Shown here: positions 8,732-17,430 of the stretch, piece after piece
Position numbering within the stretch: the stretch's first letter is position 1
Layout: the number at the start of each line of letters is the position of its first letter
Source: Amycolatopsis iheyensis
Lineage (GTDB): Bacteria > Actinomycetota > Actinomycetes > Mycobacteriales > Pseudonocardiaceae
DNA: 64,000 bases
Reading direction: 5' to 3'
Assembly (NCBI RefSeq): GCF_024703995.1
Contig: NZ_JAMXQV010000015.1
Span: 124,001-188,000, forward strand
Made by a program: the position numbers and the translations under genes
The notes under the pieces: generated by a model
Database searches by the model: none
What the model was told of the DNA's origin: nothing
The model's input: only the letters and a program-made list of their open reading frames with translations

Positions 8732-10090
8732 ATGGCCCACCGAGGCAAGCGCTGGATCGAGCACTGGGATCCCGAGAACGAAGAGTTCTGGGACTCGACC
8801 GGCAAGAAGGTCGCCCGCCGCAACCTCTGGTTCTCCGTGCTGGCCGAGCACATCGGCTTCTCGGTCTGGACACTGTGGTCGGTCATCGTCCTGTTCATGG
8901 GCAAGGACTACGGGTTCGACGCGGCCGACAAGTTCCTGCTCGTCTCGACGCCGACGCTGATCGGCGGCCTGATGCGGCTGCCCTACACCTTCGCCGTGGC
9001 GAAGTTCGGCGGTCGCAACTGGACGGTCGTGTCCGCCGCCCTGCTGCTGATCCCGACGTTCCTGGCCGCGCTGGTGCTGCACCCCGGGACGTCGCTCGGT
9101 ACGTTCCTGGTGGTGGCGGCGCTCGGCGGGGTCGGCGGCGGAAACTTCGCGTCGTCGATGACGAACATCAACGCCTTCTACCCCGAAAAGCACAAGGGCT
9201 GGGCCCTCGGCCTCAACGCCGGCGGTGGAAACCTCGGCGTGGCCGCGATCCAGCTGGTCGGGTTGCTCGTGATCGGGGTCGCGGGGGCGACGGCCCCGCG
9301 GATCGTGCTCTACGTCTACCTCCCGCTGATCGTCGTCGCCGCGCTGTGCGCGTACCTCTTCATGGACAACCTCGCCACGATGAAGGGCGACACCAAGGCC
9401 ATGCGCGAGGTCGTCAAGGACCCGCACACCTGGGTGATGTCGTTCCTCTACGTCGGCACGTTCGGCTCGTTCATCGGCTACAGCTTCGCCTTCGGCCTGG
9501 TGCTGCAGAACCAGTTCGGCCGCAGCCCGCTGCAGGCGGCCGCGGTGACGTTCCTCGGCCCGCTGCTCGGCTCGCTTTCGCGCCCGGCGGGCGGCTGGCT
9601 CGCCGACCGGATCGGCGGCGGCAAGATCACCTTCGCCACCTTCCTGGGGATGGCGCTGGCCACGGTCGTGCTGATCCTGGCGTCGACGTCGAAGTCACTG
9701 GCGTTGTTCACGGTCGCGTTCATCGTGCTGTTCGTGCTCGCCGGCGTCGGCAACGGTTCGACGTACAAGATGATCCCGGCCATCTTCCGCGCGAAGGCCC
9801 GCACGGCGATCGCGAACGGCGCCGAGGAGGCGGCCGAGCTGCTCAAGGCGCGGCGGCTGTCGGGCGCGCTGATCGGTCTGGCGGGGGCGATCGGCGCCGA
9901 GGGCGGCCTGTTCATCAACCTCGCGTTCCGGCAGTCCTTCGCCGACGCGCACAGCGGGGTGCCCGCGTTCATCGGGTTCCTCGTCTTCTACGGGCTGTGC
10001 TTCGCCGTCACCTGGGCGGTCTACCTGCGCAAGCCCGCCGAACAGCCCACGAGTGAGCGCGGTCTGGCGCTCGCGGGAGCGGAGGTCTGA
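8732..10090 (+). CDS. NarK/NasA-type nitrate/nitrite transporter (MFS)
   Basis: A 452-residue major facilitator with about twelve membrane segments. It carries the nitrate-porter signature GGVGGGNFASSMTNINAFYP and a second glycine-rich stretch ALGLNAGGGNLGVA. It should import nitrate for the reductases around it. The frame opens at 8705 overlapping the previous stop, but AGGAG at 8721-8725 lies six bases before the ATG at 8732, which I take as the start. The stop is followed by nirB after one base; GGAGG within the final codons (10081-10085) is the nirB ribosome binding site. Confidence 0.9.
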   Translation: MAHRGKRWIEHWDPENEEFWDSTGKKVARRNLWFSVLAEHIGFSVWTLWSVIVLFMGKDYGFDAADKFLLVSTPTLIGGLMRLPYTFAVAKFGGRNWTVVSAALLLIPTFLAALVLHPGTSLGTFLVVAALGGVGGGNFASSMTNINAFYPEKHKGWALGLNAGGGNLGVAAIQLVGLLVIGVAGATAPRIVLYVYLPLIVVAALCAYLFMDNLATMKGDTKAMREVVKDPHTWVMSFLYVGTFGSFIGYSFAFGLVLQNQFGRSPLQAAAVTFLGPLLGSLSRPAGGWLADRIGGGKITFATFLGMALATVVLILASTSKSLALFTVAFIVLFVLAGVGNGSTYKMIPAIFRAKARTAIANGAEEAAELLKARRLSGALIGLAGAIGAEGGLFINLAFRQSFADAHSGVPAFIGFLVFYGLCFAVTWAVYLRKPAEQPTSERGLALAGAEV

Positions 10091-10091
10091 G

Positions 10092-12614
10092 ATGCCCACC
10101 CTCGTCGTCGCCGGACACGGCATGGTCGCCCACCGGCTCGTGGAGGCGGTGCGCGCGGAAGACCCCTCGGGGAACTGGCACATCGTCGTCCTGTCCGAGG
10201 AGCCGCGCCCGGCGTACGACCGGGTGGCGCTCACGTCCTACGTGGACACCTGGGACCCGGCTTCGCTGGCGCTGCCCGGTTCGGACTACGCGGGTGACTC
10301 CTTTGTGGACCTCCGGCTCGGTGAGCTGGCGGTTTCGGTGGACCGGAACGCGAAGACGGTCACCACGGCCTCCGGCGAAGTCGTTTCTTACGATGCTCTC
10401 GTGCTGGCCACCGGCTCGCGGCCGTTCGTGCCGCCGGTGCCGGGCCACGACCTGCCGGGCTGCTTCGTCTACCGGACCATCGAGGACCTCGACGCGATCC
10501 GCGCGGCCGCGGTCGACAAACCGGGCCGCGGCCGGCGGTCGGCCGTCGTCATCGGCGGTGGCCTGCTCGGTCTGGAGGCCGCGAAGGCGTTGCGGGACAT
10601 GGGACTCTCGCCGCACGTCGTGGAGATGGCGCCGCGGCTGATGCCGCTGCAGGTCGACGAGGGTGGCGGCGCGCTGCTGCGTCGGCTCATCACGAACCTG
10701 GACGTCACCGTCCACACGGGAACCTCCACCGACGCCATCGAAGCCGACGGCTCGCGGCTGCTGGCCCGGCTCGGCAACGGCACCGAGCTGGACGTCGACC
10801 TCGTCGTGTTCTCCGCCGGTGTCCGGCCGCGTGACGACCTCGCCCGCCAGTCGGGCCTCGAGGTGGGCCCACGCGGTGGCGTGCTGACCGATGCGTCCTG
10901 CCGCACCGGCGACCCCGCGGTGTACGCGATCGGCGAGTGCGCGTCGGTCGACGGCCGGGTGTACGGCATCGTGGCGCCCGGCTACGCGATGGCCGAGATC
11001 GTCGCCGCGCAGCTGACCGGCGGTTCGGGGACGTTCCCGGAGCCGGACACCTCCACGAAGCTGAAGCTGATGGGCGTCGACGTCGCGTCGTTCGGCGACG
11101 CGCACGCGGCCACCGAGGGCGCGCTGGAAGTCGCGGTCAACGACGCGGTCGCCGGGACGTACAAGAAGCTCGTGGTCACCGACGACGGCAAGACGCTGCT
11201 CGGCGGCGTGCTCGTCGGCGACGCGACCGAGTACAACACGCTGCGTGCGCTGGTCGGTCGTCCGCTGCCGGCTGAGCCGGGCGCCATCCTCGCCCCGGCG
11301 GGCGGCGGCGCGGCGGTCGGCGTCGACGCGCTGCCGGACGCGGCGCAGATCTGTTCGTGCAACGCGGTGTCGAAGGGCGCGATCACCCGCGCGATCCACG
11401 AAGACGGCTGCGACTCGGTGCCCAAGCTCAAGGCGTGCACGCGGGCCGGGACCGCGTGCGGCTCGTGCGTCCCGTTGCTCGGCAAGCTGCTGACGGCGTG
11501 CGGCGTCGAGCAGTCGAAGGCCGTGTGCGAGCACTTCCCGCAGTCGCGCGCCGAGCTGTTCGAGATCGTCCAGGCCACCCGGATCACGACGTTCAGCGAG
11601 CTGATCGGTCGCTACGGCTCGGGCAGCGGCTGCGCGATCTGCAAGCCGGCGGTGGCGTCGATCCTGGCCACCCTGGGCAACGGGCACGTGCTCGGCGGCG
11701 AGCAGCTGACGTTGCAGGACACCAACGACCGGTACCTGGCGAACCTGCAGCGCAACGGCACGTACTCGGTCGTCCCGCGGATCCCCGGCGGCGAGATCAC
11801 GCCGGAGAAGCTGATCGTCATCGGCCAGGTCGCCCAGGACTTCGGGCTCTACACCAAGATCACCGGCGGCCAGCGGATCGACCTGTTCGGGGCCACTGTG
11901 GACCAGCTGCCGCTGATCTGGCGCCGGCTGGTGGACGCCGGGTTCGAGTCGGGGCACGCGTACGGCAAGGCGCTGCGCACGGTCAAGTCGTGCGTCGGGT
12001 CGACGTGGTGCCGCTACGGCGTGCAGGACAGCGTCGGGCTGGCGATCGAGCTGGAGCTGCGCTACCGCGGCCTGCGGTCGCCGCACAAGCTCAAGTCGGC
12101 GGTGTCGGGCTGCGCGCGGGAGTGCGCGGAGGCGCGGAGCAAGGACTTCGGGATCATCGCCACGGAGAACGGCTGGAACCTCTACGTCGGCGGCAACGGC
12201 GGCACGACCCCGCGCCACGCCGACCTGCTGGTGTCCGATGTGGACACCGAGACGCTGATCCGGACGATCGACCGGTTCCTCATGTTCTACGTGCGCACGG
12301 CCGACCGGCTGCAGCGGACCGCGCCGTGGATCGAGGAGCTGGACGGCGGGCTCGACCACCTGCGCGCGGTGATCGTCGACGACTCGCTCGGCATCTGCGA
12401 GGACCTCGACGCGGCGATGGCCAAGCACGTCGACAACTACGCCGACGAGTGGAAGGGCGTCCTGGAGGACCCGGAGAAGCTGGCCCGGTTCAGCTCCTTC
12501 GTCAACGCGCCGGGCACGCCCGACCCGGCGATCTCGTTCCGCGCGGAGCGGGAGCAGAACGTGCCCGTGCTGCTGGGAGTCCCGAGTTTTTCGAACAGCG
12601 AGGTGCGACGATGA
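10092..12614 (+). CDS. nirB: NADH-dependent nitrite reductase large subunit
   Basis: An 840-residue cytoplasmic enzyme that reduces nitrite to ammonium. Domains in order: FAD binding (LVVAGHGMVAHR, residues 3-14), NADH binding (VIGGGLLGLEAAKAL, about 150), BFD-like [2Fe-2S] domain (CSCN at about 420, then CGSC), a GCAIC pair near 515, and the sirohaem/[4Fe-4S] domain with cysteines in SCVGSTWC (about 632) and SGCAREC (about 672). Length and order are typical of NirB. The ATG at 10092 has GGAGG six bases upstream. ATGA overlap couples it to nirD. A paralogous N-terminal half is encoded separately two genes upstream. Confidence 0.95.
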   Translation: MPTLVVAGHGMVAHRLVEAVRAEDPSGNWHIVVLSEEPRPAYDRVALTSYVDTWDPASLALPGSDYAGDSFVDLRLGELAVSVDRNAKTVTTASGEVVSYDALVLATGSRPFVPPVPGHDLPGCFVYRTIEDLDAIRAAAVDKPGRGRRSAVVIGGGLLGLEAAKALRDMGLSPHVVEMAPRLMPLQVDEGGGALLRRLITNLDVTVHTGTSTDAIEADGSRLLARLGNGTELDVDLVVFSAGVRPRDDLARQSGLEVGPRGGVLTDASCRTGDPAVYAIGECASVDGRVYGIVAPGYAMAEIVAAQLTGGSGTFPEPDTSTKLKLMGVDVASFGDAHAATEGALEVAVNDAVAGTYKKLVVTDDGKTLLGGVLVGDATEYNTLRALVGRPLPAEPGAILAPAGGGAAVGVDALPDAAQICSCNAVSKGAITRAIHEDGCDSVPKLKACTRAGTACGSCVPLLGKLLTACGVEQSKAVCEHFPQSRAELFEIVQATRITTFSELIGRYGSGSGCAICKPAVASILATLGNGHVLGGEQLTLQDTNDRYLANLQRNGTYSVVPRIPGGEITPEKLIVIGQVAQDFGLYTKITGGQRIDLFGATVDQLPLIWRRLVDAGFESGHAYGKALRTVKSCVGSTWCRYGVQDSVGLAIELELRYRGLRSPHKLKSAVSGCARECAEARSKDFGIIATENGWNLYVGGNGGTTPRHADLLVSDVDTETLIRTIDRFLMFYVRTADRLQRTAPWIEELDGGLDHLRAVIVDDSLGICEDLDAAMAKHVDNYADEWKGVLEDPEKLARFSSFVNAPGTPDPAISFRAEREQNVPVLLGVPSFSNSEVRR

Positions 12615-12949
12615 CGACGTCGGTCCGGACCTGGACGGCGGTGTGCGCCGTCGAGGCGGTGCCGGAGTACGCGGGGGTCGCCGCGTTGCTCGGCGACGTG
12701 CAGGTGGCGATCTTCCGGCTGCCGGGCGAACGCTTCCACGCACTGTCCAACTGGGACCCCTGCAGTGGCGCGGCGGTGCTCTCGCGCGGCATCGTCGGTG
12801 ACGCGGGCGGTGTCGCGGTGGTCGCCTCGCCCGTCTACAAGGACCGGTTCTCGCTCGAGGACGGCCGGTGCCTGGACGCGGAGGGCGTGTCGGTCCCGGT
12901 GTACGAGGTGCGCGTGCGAGGGGGCGTGGTCGAAGTGGAGAGCCCGTGA
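12611..12949 (+). CDS. nirD: nitrite reductase small subunit
   Basis: A 112-residue Rieske-fold protein, the usual partner of NirB. It has the fold landmarks SNWDPCSGAAVLSRG and SPVYKDRFSLEDGRC but lacks the two Cys-His pairs of true Rieske proteins, which is normal for NirD. The ATG at 12611 overlaps the nirB stop by four bases, and the stop overlaps the GTG of the next gene (GTGA), so the three genes are one translationally coupled unit. Confidence 0.92.
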   Translation: MTTSVRTWTAVCAVEAVPEYAGVAALLGDVQVAIFRLPGERFHALSNWDPCSGAAVLSRGIVGDAGGVAVVASPVYKDRFSLEDGRCLDAEGVSVPVYEVRVRGGVVEVESP

Positions 12950-14043
12950 TCGGTCCGCTGGCCGGGTTCGTGGTCGGCATCACCGCGGCGCGCCGGGCGG
13001 ACGAGCTCGGCGCGCTGCTGGTGCGCAAGGGGGCGAGCGTGCGGTACGGGCCGGCGATCCGGATCGTGCCGTTGACCGACGACACGGAGCTGCACGCGGC
13101 GACTTCCCGGCTGCTGGAGTCCCGAGTGGACGCGGTGGTGGCGACGACGGGCATCGGCTTCCGCGGCTGGCTGGAGGCGGCGGAGGGCTGGGGGCTGGGC
13201 GACGCGCTGCTTTCGCGCCTCTCGTCGTCGTCGCTGCTGGCACGCGGCCCGAAGGTGACGGGCGCACTGCACGCGGCGGGGCTGTCCCCGGCTTACTCGC
13301 CGGCGTCGGAAAGCAACGCGGAGTTGTTGCAGCACCTGCTTTCCTCGGGCGTCGCGGGGCAGCGGATCGCGGTGCAGCTGCACGGGGAGCCGTTGCCGTA
13401 CTTCGTGGACGCGTTGCGCGCGGCGGGGGCGGAGGTCATCGAGGTCTCGGTGTACCGCTGGGTCGGCCCGGCGGACCCGGCCCCGGTCGACCGCCTGCTG
13501 GACGGCGTGCTGGAGGGAGCGATCCACGCACTGCCGTTCACGAGCGCCCCGGCGGCGGCGTCACTGCTGGCGCTGGCTCGCCGTACCGGCCGGCTGCCGG
13601 GCCTGGTCTCGGCGTTGTCGGGCCCGGTCGTCGCGGCCTGCGTCGGCCCGATCACGGCGGGGCCGCTGGCCGCGGTGGGCATCCCGACGGTCCAGCCGCA
13701 CCGAGCGCGGATCGGCGCGCTGGCCCGCACGGTGGCGGAGACCCTGGTGGCCCGGTCCCCGCGGTTTTCGGCGGGCGGCCGCGCGATCGAGCTGCGCGGA
13801 TCATCCGCGGTGGTGGACGGCGAGTGGCGCGAGGTGGCCCCGGCGCCGATGGCTCTGCTGCGGGCGTTGGCGGCGTCCCCGGGCCGGGTGGTGTCCCGCC
13901 GCGAGCTGACCACGGCGTTACCGGGCGGCGGCGAGGAACACGCGGTGGAGACGGCGATCGGCCGGCTGCGGACGTCACTGGGTGGCGGGCGGGTCGTGCA
14001 GACGGTGGTGAAGCGGGGGTACCGGCTCGCCGTGGACGCCTGA
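12946..14043 (+). CDS. HemD-like domain fused to a winged-helix DNA-binding domain
   Basis: A 365-residue fusion. Residues 1-260 are a uroporphyrinogen-III synthase (HemD) fold with VATTGIGFRGWLEAA, FTSAPAAASLLALA and VACVGPITAGPL. Residues 270-365 form an OmpR/PhoB-type winged helix with PGRVVSRRELTTAL and VVQTVVKRGYRLA. M. tuberculosis Rv0260c, beside narK3, has the same layout. NirB needs sirohaem, made from uroporphyrinogen III, so the protein could serve haem precursor supply, sense a tetrapyrrole, or regulate the operon; which one is not known. There is no receiver domain, so it is not a classical response regulator. It is the last gene of the nitrate operon. Confidence 0.85.
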   Translation: MIGPLAGFVVGITAARRADELGALLVRKGASVRYGPAIRIVPLTDDTELHAATSRLLESRVDAVVATTGIGFRGWLEAAEGWGLGDALLSRLSSSSLLARGPKVTGALHAAGLSPAYSPASESNAELLQHLLSSGVAGQRIAVQLHGEPLPYFVDALRAAGAEVIEVSVYRWVGPADPAPVDRLLDGVLEGAIHALPFTSAPAAASLLALARRTGRLPGLVSALSGPVVAACVGPITAGPLAAVGIPTVQPHRARIGALARTVAETLVARSPRFSAGGRAIELRGSSAVVDGEWREVAPAPMALLRALAASPGRVVSRRELTTALPGGGEEHAVETAIGRLRTSLGGGRVVQTVVKRGYRLAVDA

Positions 14044-14070
14044 GCGATCTCCGCGGACATCACCGCCGCC

Positions 14071-15168
14071 CTAGCCGACCCAGGTGACCGCGTGCTTCTC
14101 GAACCCCCGCGCGGCCGCCACCCGCGCCGCCTCCGTCTCGGCCTCCTCGCGCGCCGCCGGGCGGAGCGGGTCGAACGCCGTCACCGTGAACGTCAGCTTC
14201 GCGCCGCTGCCCTTCGTCCGCCATGTTCCCGCGATGTCGCCGTCGGCCAGGAGCACGCCCGGGTTGCCCAGCATCTTCCAGACCTCCTTGCGCCGCGCCG
14301 GGTCCGGGACCAGCAGGGCCTTGTCGCGGGCCTGGATGAACGGGTCCAGCGGCGGCAGCAGCCGCACGACGTCGGGCTCCGGCGGGTTCTCCAGCGCCTT
14401 CACGCGGTCGGCGGGCAGGTACCGCTTCTTCCCCTCGACCTCGACCTCCGCCAGGTCCGACGGCCACGTCCTGTCGACGACCGCCCGGGCGGTCCCGGCG
14501 AACTCCGCCGCCTCGCCCGGCGACGCCGGGCCGTTGAGCCGCAGGTACGACTCGATCACCGCGGTCGCCGCGGCGACGTCCGGCTTCGTGCGCATCCGGC
14601 CGCGGCCTTCGAGGGGCGCCAGCGTCGCCGGGGACGCGCCGGCCACCAGGCGCACGCCCGCGTGCGGCGCCGCGATGCGCATCAGCTGCTCCTGGATGTG
14701 CGTCGCGTTGCAGCCTCGGCACCAGCGGGAGAACTCCGGCGGCAGCTTCTTCGTCACGGCCGTCGAAACCGCGCCCTTGGTCATCTCCTTCGTGACGACG
14801 GCGCGGAGGGCGGCGGCCGCCGTGAACACCACCTCGGCCGCCGCGGGCCCGGTCGCCGCCAGGTCCTTGCGCTGCCACAGCATCCGGGCCAGCGCGTCCG
14901 CGTCGTCCAACGGCACCAGCGCGCGCGTCACCTCGGCGAGGTCGAGGTGGTAGTGCGGCGCGCCGCGCAACGTCCACGCGAGCACCAGCCGCTGGTCGTC
15001 GGCCAGGGAAACCGGGCCGTCGAGCCGGGCCACGGCGGCCAGCAGCGCGGTGTCGCGCATGCTGTCCTGCAGCCCGGCCCGCACGACGGCGAGGTCGGTG
15101 ACGTCCTTCGCCGTGCGGTGCAGCCCGTGCTCGGCGATGCGGTAGGCGAGTACCTGACGACGGTCCAC
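14071..15168 (-). CDS. winged-helix DNA-binding protein of the HTH_42/AlkZ-like family
   Basis: A 365-residue protein of the HTH_42 superfamily, which includes the AlkZ/YcaQ DNA glycosylases that excise alkylated or crosslinked bases. Family features are GLQDSMRDTALLAAVARL near the N-terminus, where AlkZ and YcaQ carry their QxQ or QxD catalytic motif (here QDS), and LAWTLRGAPHYH. Many actinobacterial members are uncharacterised, so glycosylase activity is an inference. The start is a GTG with AGGAG six bases upstream; that site overlaps the stop codon of the DUF3224 gene, so the two genes form an operon with a 9-base gap. It converges on the nitrate operon with 27 bases between. Confidence 0.75.
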   Translation of the reverse strand: MDRRQVLAYRIAEHGLHRTAKDVTDLAVVRAGLQDSMRDTALLAAVARLDGPVSLADDQRLVLAWTLRGAPHYHLDLAEVTRALVPLDDADALARMLWQRKDLAATGPAAAEVVFTAAAALRAVVTKEMTKGAVSTAVTKKLPPEFSRWCRGCNATHIQEQLMRIAAPHAGVRLVAGASPATLAPLEGRGRMRTKPDVAAATAVIESYLRLNGPASPGEAAEFAGTARAVVDRTWPSDLAEVEVEGKKRYLPADRVKALENPPEPDVVRLLPPLDPFIQARDKALLVPDPARRKEVWKMLGNPGVLLADGDIAGTWRTKGSGAKLTFTVTAFDPLRPAAREEAETEAARVAAARGFEKHAVTWVG

Positions 15169-15177
15169 GTGCGACTC

Positions 15178-15573
15178 CTAGAGCGTGTACTCGAAGGTGT
15201 ACCCCATCTTCTCCTCGCCCATCGCGCCACCGACGGTGCCGCTGCCGGTGAGTCCCGCCAGCGCGCCGGTGCCCGAGCCGGGGACGACGGCGAACGTCGA
15301 CGCGATGCCCTTGGCGTCGAACGTGAACTCGTGCTTCACGACGAACGTCCCCTCGCGACCGTCGACCTTGCCTTCGAAGCGCTCGAAGCTCGGCGACGTC
15401 GTCGTGCCGCTTTCGTAGCCTTCGCCCGCGTAGTAGAGCAAGAGGTCGCAGACCGATTCACCCTCGATGACACCCTCGTACGCCATCGCCGCGTGCGCGT
15501 AGGCGACCCGTGGGCCCCCTTCGGTCCCGCTGACGACGTTTTCTTCCCAGTTCTTCATGGTGAATGCGTTCAT
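15178..15573 (-). CDS. DUF3224 domain protein
   Basis: A 131-residue cytoplasmic protein of the DUF3224 family, predicted to form a small beta-barrel of allene-oxide-cyclase type. Typical segments are the N-terminal KNWEENV and the repeated-strand C-terminus with GTGALAGLTGSGT. Function is unknown. I choose the ATG at 15573; an in-frame ATG at 15594 would sit inside the ATACCTG operator half-site. It is divergent from a WYL-domain regulator, with an inverted repeat between them, which suggests it is that regulator's target. Confidence 0.8.
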   Translation of the reverse strand: MNAFTMKNWEENVVSGTEGGPRVAYAHAAMAYEGVIEGESVCDLLLYYAGEGYESGTTTSPSFERFEGKVDGREGTFVVKHEFTFDAKGIASTFAVVPGSGTGALAGLTGSGTVGGAMGEEKMGYTFEYTL

Positions 15574-15592
15574 GGGGACCACTCTGCCGGGC

Positions 15593-15617
15593 ATACCTGT
15601 CAGCTTGTGTCAGGTAT
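15593..15617. promoter_or_regulatory. candidate WYL-regulator operator
   Basis: ATACCTG (15593-15599) and CAGGTAT (15611-15617) form a perfect inverted repeat with an 11-base spacer. It lies in the 62-base gap between the divergent DUF3224 and WYL regulator genes, close to the CAGAAT box that precedes the regulator. Confidence 0.6.
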
Positions 15618-15635
15618 TTCTGCCAGAATCGGGGC

Positions 15636-16604
15636 ATGCGCGCCAGCCGGCTCCTGTCCGTCCTCCTGCTGCTGCAGAACCGCGGCCGGATGACGGCCGA
15701 GGAGCTCGCCGAAGAGCTGGAGGTCTCGGTCCGGACGGTCTACCGGGACATCGACGCGCTGTCGGCGTCCGGCGTCCCGGTGTACGCCGACCGCGGCCGG
15801 ACCGGCGGGTACCGCCTGGTCGACGGCTACCGCACCCGGCTCACGGGGATGACCGAGGAAGAGGCGCAGTCGCTGTCGCTGGCCGGGCTGCCGGTGGCGG
15901 CGGCAGAGCTGGGGCTCGGCACCGTCCTCGCCGCGGCCCAGCTCAAGCTGTACGCGGCGCTGCCGCAGGAGCTGCGAGACCGGGCCGGGCGCGTCGCCGA
16001 GCGGTTCTACCTGGACGTCCCCGGCTGGCACCGGGGCATCGAAAGCCTGCCGGCGCTGTCGGCGATCGCCGACGCCGTGTGGTCGTCGCACCGGATCCGG
16101 ATCCGCTACGAGCGCTGGGGGCAGCGCGTCGTCGAGCGGGACGTCGAGCCACTGGGCCTCATCCTCAAGGCGGGCAACTGGTACCTCGCCGCGCGCTGCG
16201 AGGGCACCGACCGGACCTACCGGATCTCCCGCGTGCTCGAGCTGACGGACCTCGGCGAGGAGTTCGAGCGGCCCGCCGGTTTCGACCTCGCGGCGTACTG
16301 GCAGGAGTGGTCCGAGCAGTTCGAACGCCGGATGTTCCCGCGCGTGGCCGTGGTGCGGCTGTCGCCGCGGGCGCAGGCTCTCGTACCGTTCTACGCGGGC
16401 TCGGTGGGCGCCCGCGCGCTGCGGGACTGCCGGAACGAGCCGGACGCGGACGGCTGGCTCACCGTGGAGCTGCCGGTGGAACCGGGCGAGCCCGCCATCG
16501 GCGAGCTGCTGCGGTTCGGGCCGCACCTGGAGGTCCTGGCACCGGCGGACCTGCGTGCGGAGCTGGCGGAAGCGATCGAGGAGATGGGCGCGTTCTATGG
16601 GTGA
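15636..16604 (+). CDS. WYL-domain transcriptional regulator (HTH_11)
   Basis: A 322-residue regulator with an N-terminal DeoR-like helix-turn-helix (MTAEELAEELEVSVRTVYRD then IDALSASGVPVYADRGR) and a central WYL domain (about residues 135-225) with NWYLAARCEG, thought to bind ligands or nucleic acid. The ATG at 15636 has CAGAAT six bases upstream, suggesting a leaderless mRNA; the longer open frame from 15564 would run through the intergenic palindrome. Its stop overlaps the start of the HemD-like gene by eight bases. It probably represses the divergent DUF3224-AlkZ-like operon. Confidence 0.88.
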   Translation: MRASRLLSVLLLLQNRGRMTAEELAEELEVSVRTVYRDIDALSASGVPVYADRGRTGGYRLVDGYRTRLTGMTEEEAQSLSLAGLPVAAAELGLGTVLAAAQLKLYAALPQELRDRAGRVAERFYLDVPGWHRGIESLPALSAIADAVWSSHRIRIRYERWGQRVVERDVEPLGLILKAGNWYLAARCEGTDRTYRISRVLELTDLGEEFERPAGFDLAAYWQEWSEQFERRMFPRVAVVRLSPRAQALVPFYAGSVGARALRDCRNEPDADGWLTVELPVEPGEPAIGELLRFGPHLEVLAPADLRAELAEAIEEMGAFYG

Positions 16605-17430
16605 GCTGAGCGGGGTCGCGATCGGTGTCACGGCCGAGCGCCGGGCCGAGGAGTTCATCGGCGCGCTCGAGCGCCACGGCGCCGAGGTCCGGCACGCGCC
16701 GACGATCACGATCATGCCCCTGAACAGCGACCCCTTGCTTCGCGGCGCCACCTCGGCGCTGGTCGCGGCACCGGTCGACTTCACGGTGGTCACGACGGGC
16801 GCGGGCTTCCGCGGCTGGCTCGACGCGGCTTCGGGCTGGGATCTGCGCACCGCGTTGGTCGCGCGGTTGGGGGAGTCCCGGATCTACGCCCGCGGGCCCA
16901 AAGCGGTGGGCGCGGTCCGGGGCGCGGGCCTGCGCGAGACCTTCTCGGCCGAGTCGGAATCGAACGCCGAGCTGTTCGACGCGGTGGGTTCGGCGGGCGT
17001 CGACGGTGCTCGCGTGGCCGTCCAGCTGCACGGGACGCCGTTGCCGGAGTTCACCGCGCCGCTGGTTTCGGCGGGGGCTTCGCTGGTGGAGGTGCAGCCG
17101 TACCGGTGGACTTCACCGCGGGACGTGACACCGGTGCACGAACTGATCGACGCGGCGGTGGCCGGCTCGCTCGGGGCGATCGCGTTCACGAGCGCCCCGG
17201 CGGCGGCGAACTTCCTGACGCTGGCCCGCACTTCCGGCCGCTACCAGCAACTGCTCGCGGCGTTGCGCGGGCCGCTGGTGGTCGCGTGCGTCGGTCCGGT
17301 GACCGCGGCGCCGCTCGAGGCGGTGGGTGTGGAGACTGTGCAGCCGGAGCGGCAGCGCCTTGGTGCGCTGGTGAAGCTCCTGGTCACGACGCTCAGTGGC
17401 ACCGGTGGGACGTCGGAGAGCCGGTCGTAG
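16597..17430 (+). CDS. HemD-like uroporphyrinogen-III synthase domain protein
   Basis: A 277-residue stand-alone HemD-fold protein, clearly paralogous to the N-terminal part of the fusion at 12946: compare TTGAGFRGWLDAASGW, AVQLHGTPLPEF, FTSAPAAANFLTLA and VACVGPVTAAPLEAVG. It has no winged helix. HemD cyclises hydroxymethylbilane to uroporphyrinogen III. Whether this is the housekeeping enzyme or a specialised copy cannot be told here; it is not beside other haem genes. The ATG overlaps the last eight bases of the WYL regulator gene, so the two are co-translated. Its 3' end overlaps the converging DUF899 gene by 38 bases. Confidence 0.83.
   Translation: MGELSGVAIGVTAERRAEEFIGALERHGAEVRHAPTITIMPLNSDPLLRGATSALVAAPVDFTVVTTGAGFRGWLDAASGWDLRTALVARLGESRIYARGPKAVGAVRGAGLRETFSAESESNAELFDAVGSAGVDGARVAVQLHGTPLPEFTAPLVSAGASLVEVQPYRWTSPRDVTPVHELIDAAVAGSLGAIAFTSAPAAANFLTLARTSGRYQQLLAALRGPLVVACVGPVTAAPLEAVGVETVQPERQRLGALVKLLVTTLSGTGGTSESRS

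Noticed and set aside
10008..13154. A 1048-codon open frame on the minus strand across nirB and nirD
   Set aside because: It is antisense to well-recognised enzymes, arises from high GC in third positions and has no domain or ribosome binding site.
12946..14043. Classical two-component response regulator
   Set aside because: There is a PhoB-type winged helix but no receiver domain; the N-terminal part is HemD-like.
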